The notes beneath the pieces were generated by a model. The model worked only from the letters and a program-made list of their open reading frames with translations, did not search any database and was not told the origin of the DNA. A program made the position numbers and the translations under genes. From Symsagittifera roscoffensis (Eukaryota > Xenacoelomorpha > Acoela > Convolutidae): a stretch of DNA of 64,000 nucleotides. The stretch lies in assembly GCF_963678635.1 (NCBI RefSeq), contig NC_087063.1, positions 74,979,617-75,043,616 of the forward strand. Direction: 5' to 3'. Numbering within the stretch: position 1 is the first letter of the stretch; the number at the start of each line of letters is the position of its first letter. Positions 20,025 to 29,696 of the stretch are shown piece by piece.

Positions 20025-20895
20025 TCAACCGTTACGGATTTCAACACAGTAGATGAGAATGATGAAGTCCACCGAGTGATGATGGAAGTGGAACCACTAC
20101 CGGAAGCTTCGGGAAAGCGGAATTGGAGAAGCATCATGTTAACACATGACGAGTTTCCTTGCAATTGCTTGCTGCAAAGATGGTGGTACCCCGGGCGTAG
20201 TAATCTGGTGTTGATCTGGGACACTGAGAGCTGCTCTCCATGGGTTTACCAGACTCATCACGGTCCATAACGATAGTGATAGTGGGATTTATGATGGCGA
20301 TACGATGGCTGGAAGCTCATGTGAAGGAGAACAATAGACAGGAGGTACCAACGAGAGAACAATTGCAGAAGTTGGATTGTCTAACAGATTTAGATCTTTT
20401 TGAGACAATGTTCAAGGGACGAGGGAAGTGAAAAAGATATGGGCAAGAAGACGACCGATGCCATGGCTTAGAGCCAACATGACTGCATGTTTGTACGAAT
20501 ATGCCAAGAAGCATATGTCGAAGCACGGCAGAGTGTACAGTACGTATCAGCTGGACATTGGAGCAGGAGCTTTCAAGCGAGCTTTTGTAACTCATCGGAA
20601 TGCAGTGACCACCGCCGTAAAGAGAATCTCCAGGATGAGTGAACGTGATGAAAGGGAGAAAGAAAAGATGTTGAAGGAAGATTTGGAGAGAAATGCGACG
20701 TTGTGTCTCCACAACAGCTTCTGCAGGAACCGAGAATCTAACGTTGACCCCCTACCTTGTTGTAAACAGAGGGTAGAAGAGCAGAAGTGTTGGAGGAATG
20801 CTTCCAACAGCGTCAGAATAGCTACCGATGTGTTGCAAGACACAGAGACTGAAAGTGCAGAGTCAATGTCGCAGGAGGAGGAGATGGAGCATTGA
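20025..20895 (+). pseudogene. Cys-rich C-terminus of giant 3' ORF
   Basis: Segments 20,076-20,270, 20,240-20,431 and 20,428-20,895 make up the C-terminal end, with two frame breaks. The final 155-codon part contains R-A-F-V-T-H-R-N-A-V-T-T-A-V-K-R and L-C-L-H-N-S-F-C-R-N-R-E followed by P-C-C-K-Q. Copy B has the same array at 37,480-37,685. The spaced Cys and His residues suggest metal binding. The tail is acidic. Confidence 0.6.
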
Positions 20896-22020
20896 CAAGT
20901 GGCCGAAGAACAAGATGCAAAAAGAAACGAAATTAGAAGAATTTAGAAGTTTTAGAACTTCTAAACGACAAAAAAGAAAAAACAAAGAAGTGACGAAAGA
21001 GAAGAAGATAAAACTCAGAATTGTTTTATATGTGTGGCAAAAAACTCAAGTGAGAAACTAAGCAACCAAGTTGTAATTGAAACTGAAAGAAAACATTTAG
21101 TTGAGTTTTGAACATTAAAGAATTTGTTGCATTTATAAATTTGCATTATGATTTAAGTTAGTGGCTGTAGAGAATCTTACTATTTATTTAGAGAGGCTTG
21201 AGTGAAGAGTATATTTAAATATTCCAGCCTGCATGATTGTTTTTAATCAACTAGGACAATTGATCACTTTGTGGTGACATGAAAGGTTTGGGTAATCTCT
21301 TGAAGAAGGAGATTGTTTCATTGTTCTTTCTAACCACAGAGCTCCTTAATTTTAATATTCAGGACCAATAACAACTAAAATTTCCGAAGGAAAGGAGCAT
21401 AGTAGGATAATTTTAGCTTGTTGGTTGGCAGGACTGTCCTGCAAACTAACACCTGTTAAAACCTAGGAGAAAAAGTTTTAAATCAGGGCATTGACATTGG
21501 AAGTCAGAAAAAATGTTTTATCTTAAGTTATATCCTCGAAAGTGCAGATAAATGAAAGAATTTGGAAGGCTACAGCGATGTAGTATGATGCCATTTATAT
21601 TCTGCAGTGAGTCAACATGACGTGGATAAAATTGATTTATTGCATTTTGTAAATTCTGTTCGATGGCACTGTACAATTTTTAGAAAGACTACGAGATTCA
21701 ATGGGGACATTGACCGAGCTATCCGGGGAGTATGTGACATTCGACCAGAATTGACAAAAAGACAGCTACGAAGGGCTAGCAGCTAACCTTCTGAATTAGC
21801 AGTTTTAGAGGATTAACAGTGTTATTCAGACGATTAGACAAATCGTAAAGGCTGGAGGATTCGGAAATTCTTAAATTTTAAAAAATCGAGTTGTGATGTC
21901 ACACCCCTGAGAAACGTCAAAAACGGCCATTTTGTAAGAAATCGAGAATAAAAACAGAACAACGAGATACGTTGCAAAAACAACTACGATAATTGAGAGA
22001 AAAACGAAACTACGACAGAG
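20896..22020 (+). other. 3' untranslated region of Gypsy copy A
   Basis: This 1.1 kb has no gene. It aligns in patches with the 3' region of copy B (37,860-38,814), including CACTTTGTGGTGAC (about 21,266), a T-rich stretch, ATGGGGACATTGA (21,701) and TCCGGGGA (about 21,722). The last 60 bases are purine-rich and serve as a possible polypurine tract before the LTR. Confidence 0.65.
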
Positions 22021-22518
22021 TGTTAGCAGAGACCGCTCCGAGTTGCAACGGTTGTGTCGCTACAATCGTTGCAAGGCCATTCACAACAACGGTGAATGGT
22101 GGAAACCAGCCTTCCGGAGATGACACAAGGGTGTTATTTCCCCGGATTCAGGAATCCGGAGGGGTCTCGGGACTTGAACTTAAACCATTTTATGCAAACT
22201 TTTAGCTTCTCGATTATGTCCTGAATTGAGTTTATTTAACATCTGAATTCATTTTCTGACGATGAGAAGCTAGTAGTTAAGGGCAAGGGTTGATCCATCT
22301 TCGATGGAGATGATGGTTTTTATCTACTGAACAAAAAAAATAATAAAATAACAAATAGTAGTAGCCCTGTTTTTAGGAGTGACCTCGTGGTCTGGGTATA
22401 CTGAGACCCAGCAATGAGCTCACTAATTTTGCATCTAAACAAGCTAATTTGAGTGTTTTGACTCAGCCGAAAGCAGTAACGTTTTTGTCGACCCGATGAT
22501 AGAAAGACCACCAAAATA
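22021..22518 (+). mobile_element. LTR, 3' end of Gypsy copy A
   Basis: About 500 bp aligns with the LTRs at 26,169-26,661 (+) and 55,239-55,719 (-). The best shared block is around GTAGTCTGGGTAT...GAGACCCAGC (22,388-22,412). All three start TG(T/G)TAGCA where the start survives and are followed two bases after the end by TGG, the usual first bases of a tRNA primer site (22,521 here). The exact ends are inferred from the three-way comparison. Confidence 0.75.
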
Positions 22519-22676
22519 ACTGGCTTTGGCAGAGACGGTGAAAAGCATGTAGAGCTTTGTTTAGACGCTGGCCAGTCGTTTTATAGCTTAATTCTATTTT
22601 CCGTCGATATGTACTTCCGGGCGAATGTTACAGTGATTATGATAAAAGAAGATTACGAGTGTTGATATCCTTGCAA

Positions 22677-24788
22677 TTAAAATCGATATGGGTTATGTTT
22701 TTTCAATAAGAACACGCAACTCGACAGGGGGAAATATAATATACTAATATAATTGTTAGGAATAAAAAATTTCAGACCCTGCACTAATCCTAAAGAAGCT
22801 AAGGAGTCTACTACCGTTGCATCCCACAAGAGCTGCTTACCAACAGCCCATGGAACGAGCGCCAAACCGTCTGGTCGCTTCTGATTGGTCCTGTAGAGGT
22901 GTCGTGGTTCTAAATCAGATGAAAAAGGAGTAGAATATAATATCTGCTTTATAAGGGTATTCAGGTTTGAATGTCTGGAGAATCTTCCTGCACTTTAGAG
23001 GCAAGAAAAACCATGCCAACCATTTTCAGTAACGTCTTTACCGCACACGTATTTATGCCGTTCCCAAATTTTTGAGCCTAATCGAAGTCCTATTTCTGAG
23101 CTGTTGGTTTGACAGTTTTAACCTTAAATTTCTGCACAGGATGTTGTTCAACCATTGGGAGCCAAACCTATCTTGGAACGCGTTGAATCTTTTTGCGTCC
23201 GTTGGTTCGAGTCGTAAAATCAAGTCTGCAATTTTGCTGTCAAAATTTGGCTCTGTCCATTTTTTTGGATTTCGTTTTCCGGAGCCATTTCAATTTTGCC
23301 AAGTTCAAACCACCGTTTATGCGCATCATCATAGGTTCCATCCACATGCTCCAAACCAAAAATTTTGCTTAAGGCATTTTTTGCTTCTACTGAGGAGGCT
23401 AAGACTGCGGGTATAGCTGGTAGACGAGCGGAAGAAACGCCGAAGCCACCTTTGGCTGCCGGGAGAACTGCTTGTAAAAACTGGTTATCATCAATTTTCA
23501 CATCAGTGACCCTTCATAAGGCGTTTTTTAGAAAATTGTCGTAGCGTTCCAGAAAATCATTTTGCAAAAACCAAGGGCTCGTACGTAACTATAGGAGTTT
23601 TGGCATGCTAAAGCAATTATTCGGCAGGTAAAAACAATAATGGGCGTCTAGTTTGTCAATGAAATCCGAGATTTTTTGCAGCTCCTTAATTTTTTCGTCG
23701 AGCAACTCTTTTCGTCGAAGTTCGTCGATTGGAGATCCTAAAATGAAGAGTTATTCCTTTCTTTTTCTTATTATGGAGTATATTTTTCGAAATTGTGTTA
23801 AAATCGAACTTAACTGTGTAATCGTAGTCGGTCCCAAAAAAACAAAGTTCGCAATGATCAGTGTTCAAGCTCAGGCCGTAAATTTTTTCCAATTTCAGAA
23901 TGTTTTTAAGGCCGCGGAGTACTACTTTATAGTCGCCGGCTAAATGCCAGATGTATATTTTTGACTCCATCTGTTTGACTAGTGTCTGAAATGTTTCCGC
24001 AAAAAGGGGTGGGTCTTTAGGATCACCTTGCTGAATTCCGTCTTCTGACATTATAATAGAGCTTTCGTTAAAAAATAACTAGGTTTACCATACGCACAAC
24101 GTTTGTAATTATACAATTCGTGGCGATTTGAAAAAACCTGATTCAGCATTGTTTCTCTACTTCAATCGAGAGTTAAAGGCATTCATAAAAATAGTTAAAA
24201 AAAAACAGTAAATTTTGATTTATCGTTGCGTTGAATTAGGTTTCGAAACGAGTGTGCAGCTATTTCTGCTCATCTTTAGGTACCGCATCCTACCTGTACA
24301 TCTCCGAAAAAAATTTGTCGCTCAGAGAGGGCCTTGTTTCCAGCACATTTAGACTCAATACGTCTCAACGAGTTGCCTATGGCAATCGGTCTCAACACTC
24401 CGTCTATCGTTATAAAGGCGATGAGCTTTGCGCCAAAAAAGAAAGATCTTAGGGGTTCGGATATTTTGCCATTTCCAATGAGGTTTATCAGATTAGTGAG
24501 CAATTTAAGAAAATTAAGTCCCGCACTGCCATTCGATTAACTAACAAGATCTTCAAAGTTTTGCGGAACTATTTTATCGAGACCTGCTGCTGATCCGTTC
24601 GGTAAGGACAATATCACTTTGTATAGGTTGAAATCAGTTAAGAAAAAACTATCTAAGTTTTTTGGATTTGGAGGCTCAATTTTGGCTCGCTGAGGATGCT
24701 TAGACAAAATCTTTTGATCGTTAATTGTTGAAAAAAAAGCAGCCTTGTCCCTCCCTTCTTCGAGCTTATTACTTATTATTTGCTTCAT
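22677..24788 (-). pseudogene. Non-LTR retrotransposon, RT and RLE endonuclease
   Basis: On the minus strand the parts follow family order. N-G-S-A-A-G-L-D-K (near 24,600) and R-P-I-A-I-G-N-S-L-R-R (24,330-24,400) are early RT motifs; G-I-Q-Q-G-D-P (about 24,030) and the divergent catalytic-site region follow. A thumb-like segment then has K-G-G-F-G-V-S-S-A and R-F-N-A-F-Q-D-R-F-G-S-Q-W. Next is a CCHC-like G-W-H-G-F-S-C (about 23,010). Last is K-R-P-D-G...L-L-W-D-A-T-V-V-D (22,795-22,870), the restriction-like endonuclease signature. Many stops and frameshifts show it is dead. It lies between Gypsy copies A and B. Confidence 0.82.
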
Positions 24789-25902
24789 CGAGCTTTCTAT
24801 TTTTTAACTTATTCTATGCTCAAGTTCACTCAGAGGCGGGCTTGAAGCTTGGGGATGGAGTTTGGAAGTGACACGTCATTTGCTCGTTTCTTATCATGCT
24901 TGTGGTCTGTTTGCGTCCACTTCGTTTCGCTTGCTCCAAAATTAACAAGAAACACGTTTAAAAATTAGCCATTTTCTAACATCTTCTTTATTTTAGAAGA
25001 TGTCATTTATTTTGTCCGACATGCTTTCCGTCAAGGGAACAGGCGAGTCTTTTGGTACTCTCTTGAGTACTTGACAATTCAGATGGCTGTATTAACATAA
25101 TTGTCTAGCACTAAATAATTACCTATTGTTGCTTCATTAACAAATTTTACTTCAAAGGATAAAGGACATTGAAGCCACTGGGTTTTCTTAGAGTCACTAA
25201 GAGAAAAAGTAACACAACTTATATGATACCAACTAGAACAACAATCACATCCAATCTAATTTATCAGTCCTGTAAGTTTTATGCAATCTTTGCTAGTACT
25301 TTTTTTGTTGTTTTTCCTCATCTTGACGCAGCGTAAAGGTGAAAGAAAAACTTTGACTGGACTTTAGGGGACTGGATTAACCCATTAACCCAAAATCAAA
25401 AACAAGGAACAATCTGACCCGAGCTCAGTAGGTCCCGCCGTGCACCACCAGATTCTTCAAATCAGTTCCAGTTTCCCACTTCCACGCAGAGAGCCACTTG
25501 ACAGACCTATCTCTAAAATCTCTCAGAGGGCGCTCCACAAACAGGCACAAACATCAAACATAACAGAATTTTTTCTTAAGTTTATCACAACAATTAGGCT
25601 AAAATTGATGTACCCAATGGTTTGTTACAAAAAACCCTTGGGTACAAAAAATTTTAAAAGCTTTTATTCAAACAATCGGAATCAATCAGATTACATTTTC
25701 GGTCAATTATACTTCACTAGAGAACATAATTAAAAAACAAAATTAGTCTTTTATTCTCTCAGTTTTTGTTTTTTACCAAACATTTTAGGAAAAGTGATCA
25801 TTTAAAATGGGCTTTTACTTCATGCGACGGTCTGTACACAGGTTAGATAGGGCCATACCAACGCTATATAAATACACCGTTAAAAATTTATGAATAAATC
25901 AT
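24789..25902. other. No gene seen
   Basis: About 1.1 kb of AT-rich sequence without a convincing ORF. The first part may be a decayed 5' portion of the non-LTR element on the minus strand. I see no match to the Gypsy copies. Confidence 0.5.
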
Positions 25903-26168
25903 GTGCCAATCAGCCGGATTGCTTCAGTCAAACCCGCCGATGCACGCAGAAAAAAAACGTTAACGGCATTAGCACCGGAAATCTGATGTAAAGAAGTCTC
26001 AGAATGTTCTAGAATACAAAATTCAAAGTTTCGATTCGAGCTAGAACATTTCTGAGAAATTTTAAAAAAGTTCATTTTGACCAAAATATAGAAAAAAAAA
26101 CACACAACCGGATTTACGAGACACAAATCAGAAGGAAGAAAACAAGAGAGAAACGAAGCCTCTTATCG
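25903..26168 (+). repeat. 3' internal fragment of a copy-B-like element
   Basis: This aligns with 38,567-38,814, the end of copy B just before its 3' LTR. Shared strings include CCCGCCGATGCACGCA, CAAAATTCAAAGTTTCGATT and GAGAGAAACGAAGCCTCTTATCGTGG. Homology starts abruptly at about 25,903. It makes the following LTR look like the 3' LTR of a truncated element. Confidence 0.85.
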
Positions 26169-26661
26169 TGGTAGCAAGACACGATAGAGCGCTTATTTAA
26201 AGAAGATTGAACGGAAGGAAGGTTCGTTGGAACATCCTGAACGTATCCGAACCCTCCAGTGCCACGAAGTCGGAGAGATAGCAACTTTATCTCCGGGAGA
26301 ACAAGGAATTAGAGGCCCGGTGCCCAGAGACTGTGAGAGACTTTGAGTACATATTTAAGCTACTATTAAGCCCTGAACGATTTATTTAACCCCAATTTTG
26401 TTTAGTATTTCAGAGCATGAGTAGTTAGAGTCGAGGAAAGAGTCAATCAATATCTAATAGATTTACTATATAGCTGTCACTAAAAACTTAGTAAATTATG
26501 GTTTTCTAGCCGTGTTTTTAATAGTAATCACGTAGTCTGGGGATCCGAGACCCAGCTATGTGGTTATTTTTGCATGTAAACGAAAGCTGATCAAAAGTCG
26601 TTTGGCTGATGGCCTTAAAAAATGTAACTTTCTACTAAGCCCTTAACAGACCAGAAAAACA
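26169..26661 (+). mobile_element. LTR upstream of Gypsy copy B
   Basis: This is a 493-bp LTR starting TGGTAGCA and ending AAAACA, followed by AC and TGG (26,664), consistent with a primer-binding site. It contains TATTTAAAG (26,195) and the block GTAGTCTGGGGATCCGAGAC (26,533). It is the inverse of 55,239-55,713. Its left neighbour is an internal 3' end, and copy B follows on the right. It is either the 3' LTR of a lost element or an LTR shared by two tandem elements. Confidence 0.82.
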
Positions 26662-26893
26662 ACTGGCTAGGTCTAGAAGGTTTAAAACGAAAAGAATTAA
26701 AGTAATTGACGACACCCAATCGATAAGTAGTTTTTCTACGCTCCGTCATTGTGTAATGTATGGGTTTTACATAGTCGTTTTTATGGCGCTCCTGGGTGAG
26801 CTTGTTAACGGCAATATACCATCACGATCAGCAAACGTTTCAGCGACGAACCCTCCGCTCCGGGCGTGTGCCCGAGCCAAAGGCGTTAATGTC

Positions 26894-26943
26894 CTACATT
26901 GTACTAGGCGGAAGCTGCGAACCCTCCACCTGGTACAATGTAG
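26894..26943 (+). repeat. Strong hairpin, 18-bp stem
   Basis: CTACATTGTACTAGGCGG pairs with CCACCTGGTACAATGTAG (16 of 18 Watson-Crick) across a 14-base loop. It lies 230 bp after the presumed primer site, so in RNA it could be a structured leader element. Confidence 0.75.
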
Positions 26944-28927
26944 CTTTTTGACCTAGTTTAGACCAAAAATTCCGGGGGTCGGAGGGTTAGGAAGGAGGTC
27001 ATGAGCCCGCTCATTCTGGAGCCCTGGGACCAGAAATAATTTTAAAAAAGCATGAGATTAAACAAAAACAGTGTATAACCAAAAAAAAGCAAAAACATAT
27101 TTTAATTGAAAACGAAAAATTACAAAAAAAAACAGTCAGAAATCCAAAAATTACCAAAAACAGTAAAAAAAACAAAAAATGACAGTTCATGTATTAATTC
27201 CGGAAAAGATGTGATCTGAATTTCTTATTTGTTATTGTTTCAGATTGATTTATATCATTACTGATCGAAAGATCGAGTGTTTTGGTTGTTAGTTAGGTAC
27301 CCTCCCTCGAGTGTTGTTTGAGTATTTAAGCACGTTAATGGTAATTTTGCCGGTGACCAGAGGGTAGAATTGCAAACTGACAGATGTATTGCAGACACAA
27401 AAGGGACAAAATGCACAACGACTGTTGGGTATCGTTAGCACAATTTTAGTATCGTTCGGGTACTATTTCAATAAGCTTACGTGGTGGGGCTCGGTCCGAT
27501 TGTACCCTACATTTCGATTGCGTACTTCCCAGTTAAGGGTCTTAATTTGGGTATTTTGGTGTAAAGGAAGGTATAACAAAATTTGTTAACGATTAATAAC
27601 GGGTTAATACTTTTATTATATATTACCTATCTCCCATTTAGACCCGAAAACACCATGATTTTCGTCCACAAGCTCAACCCCAGATTTTTGGATACCATAG
27701 TTTTTACGAACAACCTGAAGCTTCTGCGCAGCGAGCAACTACGTAGTTCAAACCACCTATATGAAAAAATCCGCGCGGAAAAAGACTTAGGAATATGGCA
27801 AAAATAATTTTTTTTGATGAAGTTTTTTTTATAATTTTTTAACGAAATTCGTCAAAAGACTTAAAAATCGGAAAAGGAAGGAATCGGAGGGTCCAAATCC
27901 GATAGTCTTTGGCTAAATTTTTGTTTCTTAACCAATTTTGGTCCGGTTTCTTGCAGGGCTACTGCGCTCGTATCAAGTATTTTAAAGCATTTTCAGCAAG
28001 AATTGTGAAAAAAGTCTCTGAGAACGTATATAACTTTTGAAAAAAGGCCAATTTAGCAAACGCGTTTTTGCTGATTTCTCAAAGACTAGTAAATCAATCG
28101 GAAAAAACGTGGTACCATAAGCCGACGTTTTTTATCACTTTTTTGAACCTTTTCTGTGTTTTGCCGTTTTTTGGTTAGAATAGTTTCAGAAAAAATAACT
28201 TTCTTAGAATTTATCAATTTGAGGGTCCAAACTTTAGGGAACCTTCCGAGCGACGGAAATTTTTATAAAACCCCACTTTTATCCCTCAAGGTAGGTTGAC
28301 CGGTTCAACAAACCTTGTTTTAAGTAACTTAGACCGCAATCGGAGGCTTTACCGCGGCGAAAACACTTGTTTTTTTGATTTTTGGGGAACCTTCAGAAGT
28401 AACCCTCCGGAGGATGTTAACGCCCTTAACAACCCTCCTTAGTGAAAATGTTTTTGGGGAGCCTCCAAAGTAGTTCAAACAAACCCCAGAGTAAATTCAG
28501 TGATTCATTTTGACACTGGTGGGAGACTCCTTCGAGGCAAAAAGTTGAAAATTCGGAAATCTTAGGGTATCCTTCGTAGTAACACTCCAGAGCCCGCTAA
28601 GCCCTTAAGTAACCCTCCTTAGTGAATATTGGAGAACCCTCTGAAGTAGCTTGGGTGCCTAAGGTACTCTCCGAAAGAACCCTCTGGAATGTACTAAGCC
28701 CCATAATAACCCTCCACAGATTAAAAAAAATCAAAGGGTCCCTCCGATCCGGTTTAGATAATTTAGGCACTTCATCGAAATTGAAATAGGAGGTCAATAC
28801 CTACGGGTTGTGTGTATTGGGAGTGAATAGATCAATTGACCCGGATATTCTCAATCAAATTTGAATTCTAGATCGGGTTTATCAGAAGTACCCGAGCAAA
28901 TTTTTCTATTATTATTTTGGTTGTGTG

Positions 28928-29260
28928 GTTGCCTGGAGCTACTTAGTAGGAAGGCTCGGACAATCCGCGGACATATAGAAGAAGACCTCGGTGATTGTAT
29001 TAGGCTACACAAACTCACTTGAGAAGAAAAATTGTTCCCTAAACTCGTGCACTTGGAACTGTCCGAGTGTGGGAGAGCTTTTGCTTAGATTCTGAATACT
29101 TTCGATCAGAGGTTGCCTTGAGCTACTTAGTAGGACAGCTCGGGCAATCGCAGGACACATAGAAGACACTCACTTTGCAGTAGCAAACAGACACTCACTT
29201 GAGACGACAGTGTCCTGGATTTCGTTCGATTGGAAGGTTCCAATTGTAGGAGGTCTTTTT
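28928..29260 (+). repeat. Direct repeat, two units of about 180 bp
   Basis: GGTTGCCT(G/T)GAGCTACTTAGTAGGA begins each unit (about 28,928 and 29,110), followed by shared AGCTCGG.CAATC, GGACA.ATAGAAGA and ACTCACTTGAGA. The units have diverged at perhaps a quarter of positions. Confidence 0.8.
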
Positions 29261-29671
29261 CTTTAAGAGGTTTCATTTTGTCCATTATTAAAGCTACCAC
29301 AGCTATTTTACAAAGAATTGTTTGATTTTAAACGAGAGAGTGATTTGATACATCTGCAACGGTAAAATGATACTGATACGAGAGAACGCTGTCAGCTATA
29401 GGATTTGTTGTTATTTTATTGTTAATTGTGTTATGTGTGTCACTTACTATATCTTACGGATTTTTGCGATACTAATATACACTAGTTGTGCGAGCGGAGT
29501 TGATAATAACTGAACCCTGGGCAAACCCTGTGTGGTAATCTTAGATGAGTCATTTATAGAATCTCTAAGAGACAAAAAAGTTGTTTTTGATATCGAAAAA
29601 ATTGAGTACATAGACACGTGTGAGTTTTCTTTATTTTGTGGAACTTAAGCACTGTTGTAAATTTTTTTAAA

Positions 29672-29686
29672 TATATATATAAATAA
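29672..29686 (+). promoter_or_regulatory. TATA-like box before gag of copy B
   Basis: ATATATATATAAATAAA lies just upstream of the first Gag-like codons. It is consistent with a core promoter, but the surroundings are AT-rich and could give this by chance. Confidence 0.3.
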
Positions 29687-29696
29687 ACCTCACTAA

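Larger units (their letters stand above)
26662..29696 (+). other. Long gene-free leader before gag of copy B
   Basis: Three kilobases without a convincing gene. It holds an 18-bp-stem hairpin (26,894-26,943), many scattered AACCCTCC-type words, degenerate tandem units around 28,390-28,720 sharing CCCTTAA...AACCCTCCTTAGTGAA, a 180-bp direct repeat (28,928-29,260) and a TATA-like box before gag. If the LTR at 26,169 belongs to copy B this is its 5' leader; otherwise part of it is unrelated DNA. Confidence 0.5.

Noticed and set aside
12050-20895. Retroviral envelope glycoprotein
   Set aside because: No signal peptide, transmembrane anchor, furin-like site or Asn-glycosylation pattern; basic nuclear-type clusters and a hydrolase domain point elsewhere.
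23072-23416. 114-codon plus-strand ORF
   Set aside because: It is antisense to the non-LTR retrotransposon, whose minus-strand frame has clear family motifs.
26756-26956. 66-codon ORF before the leader hairpin
   Set aside because: Its C-terminal part is the hairpin itself; no homology or conservation supports it.
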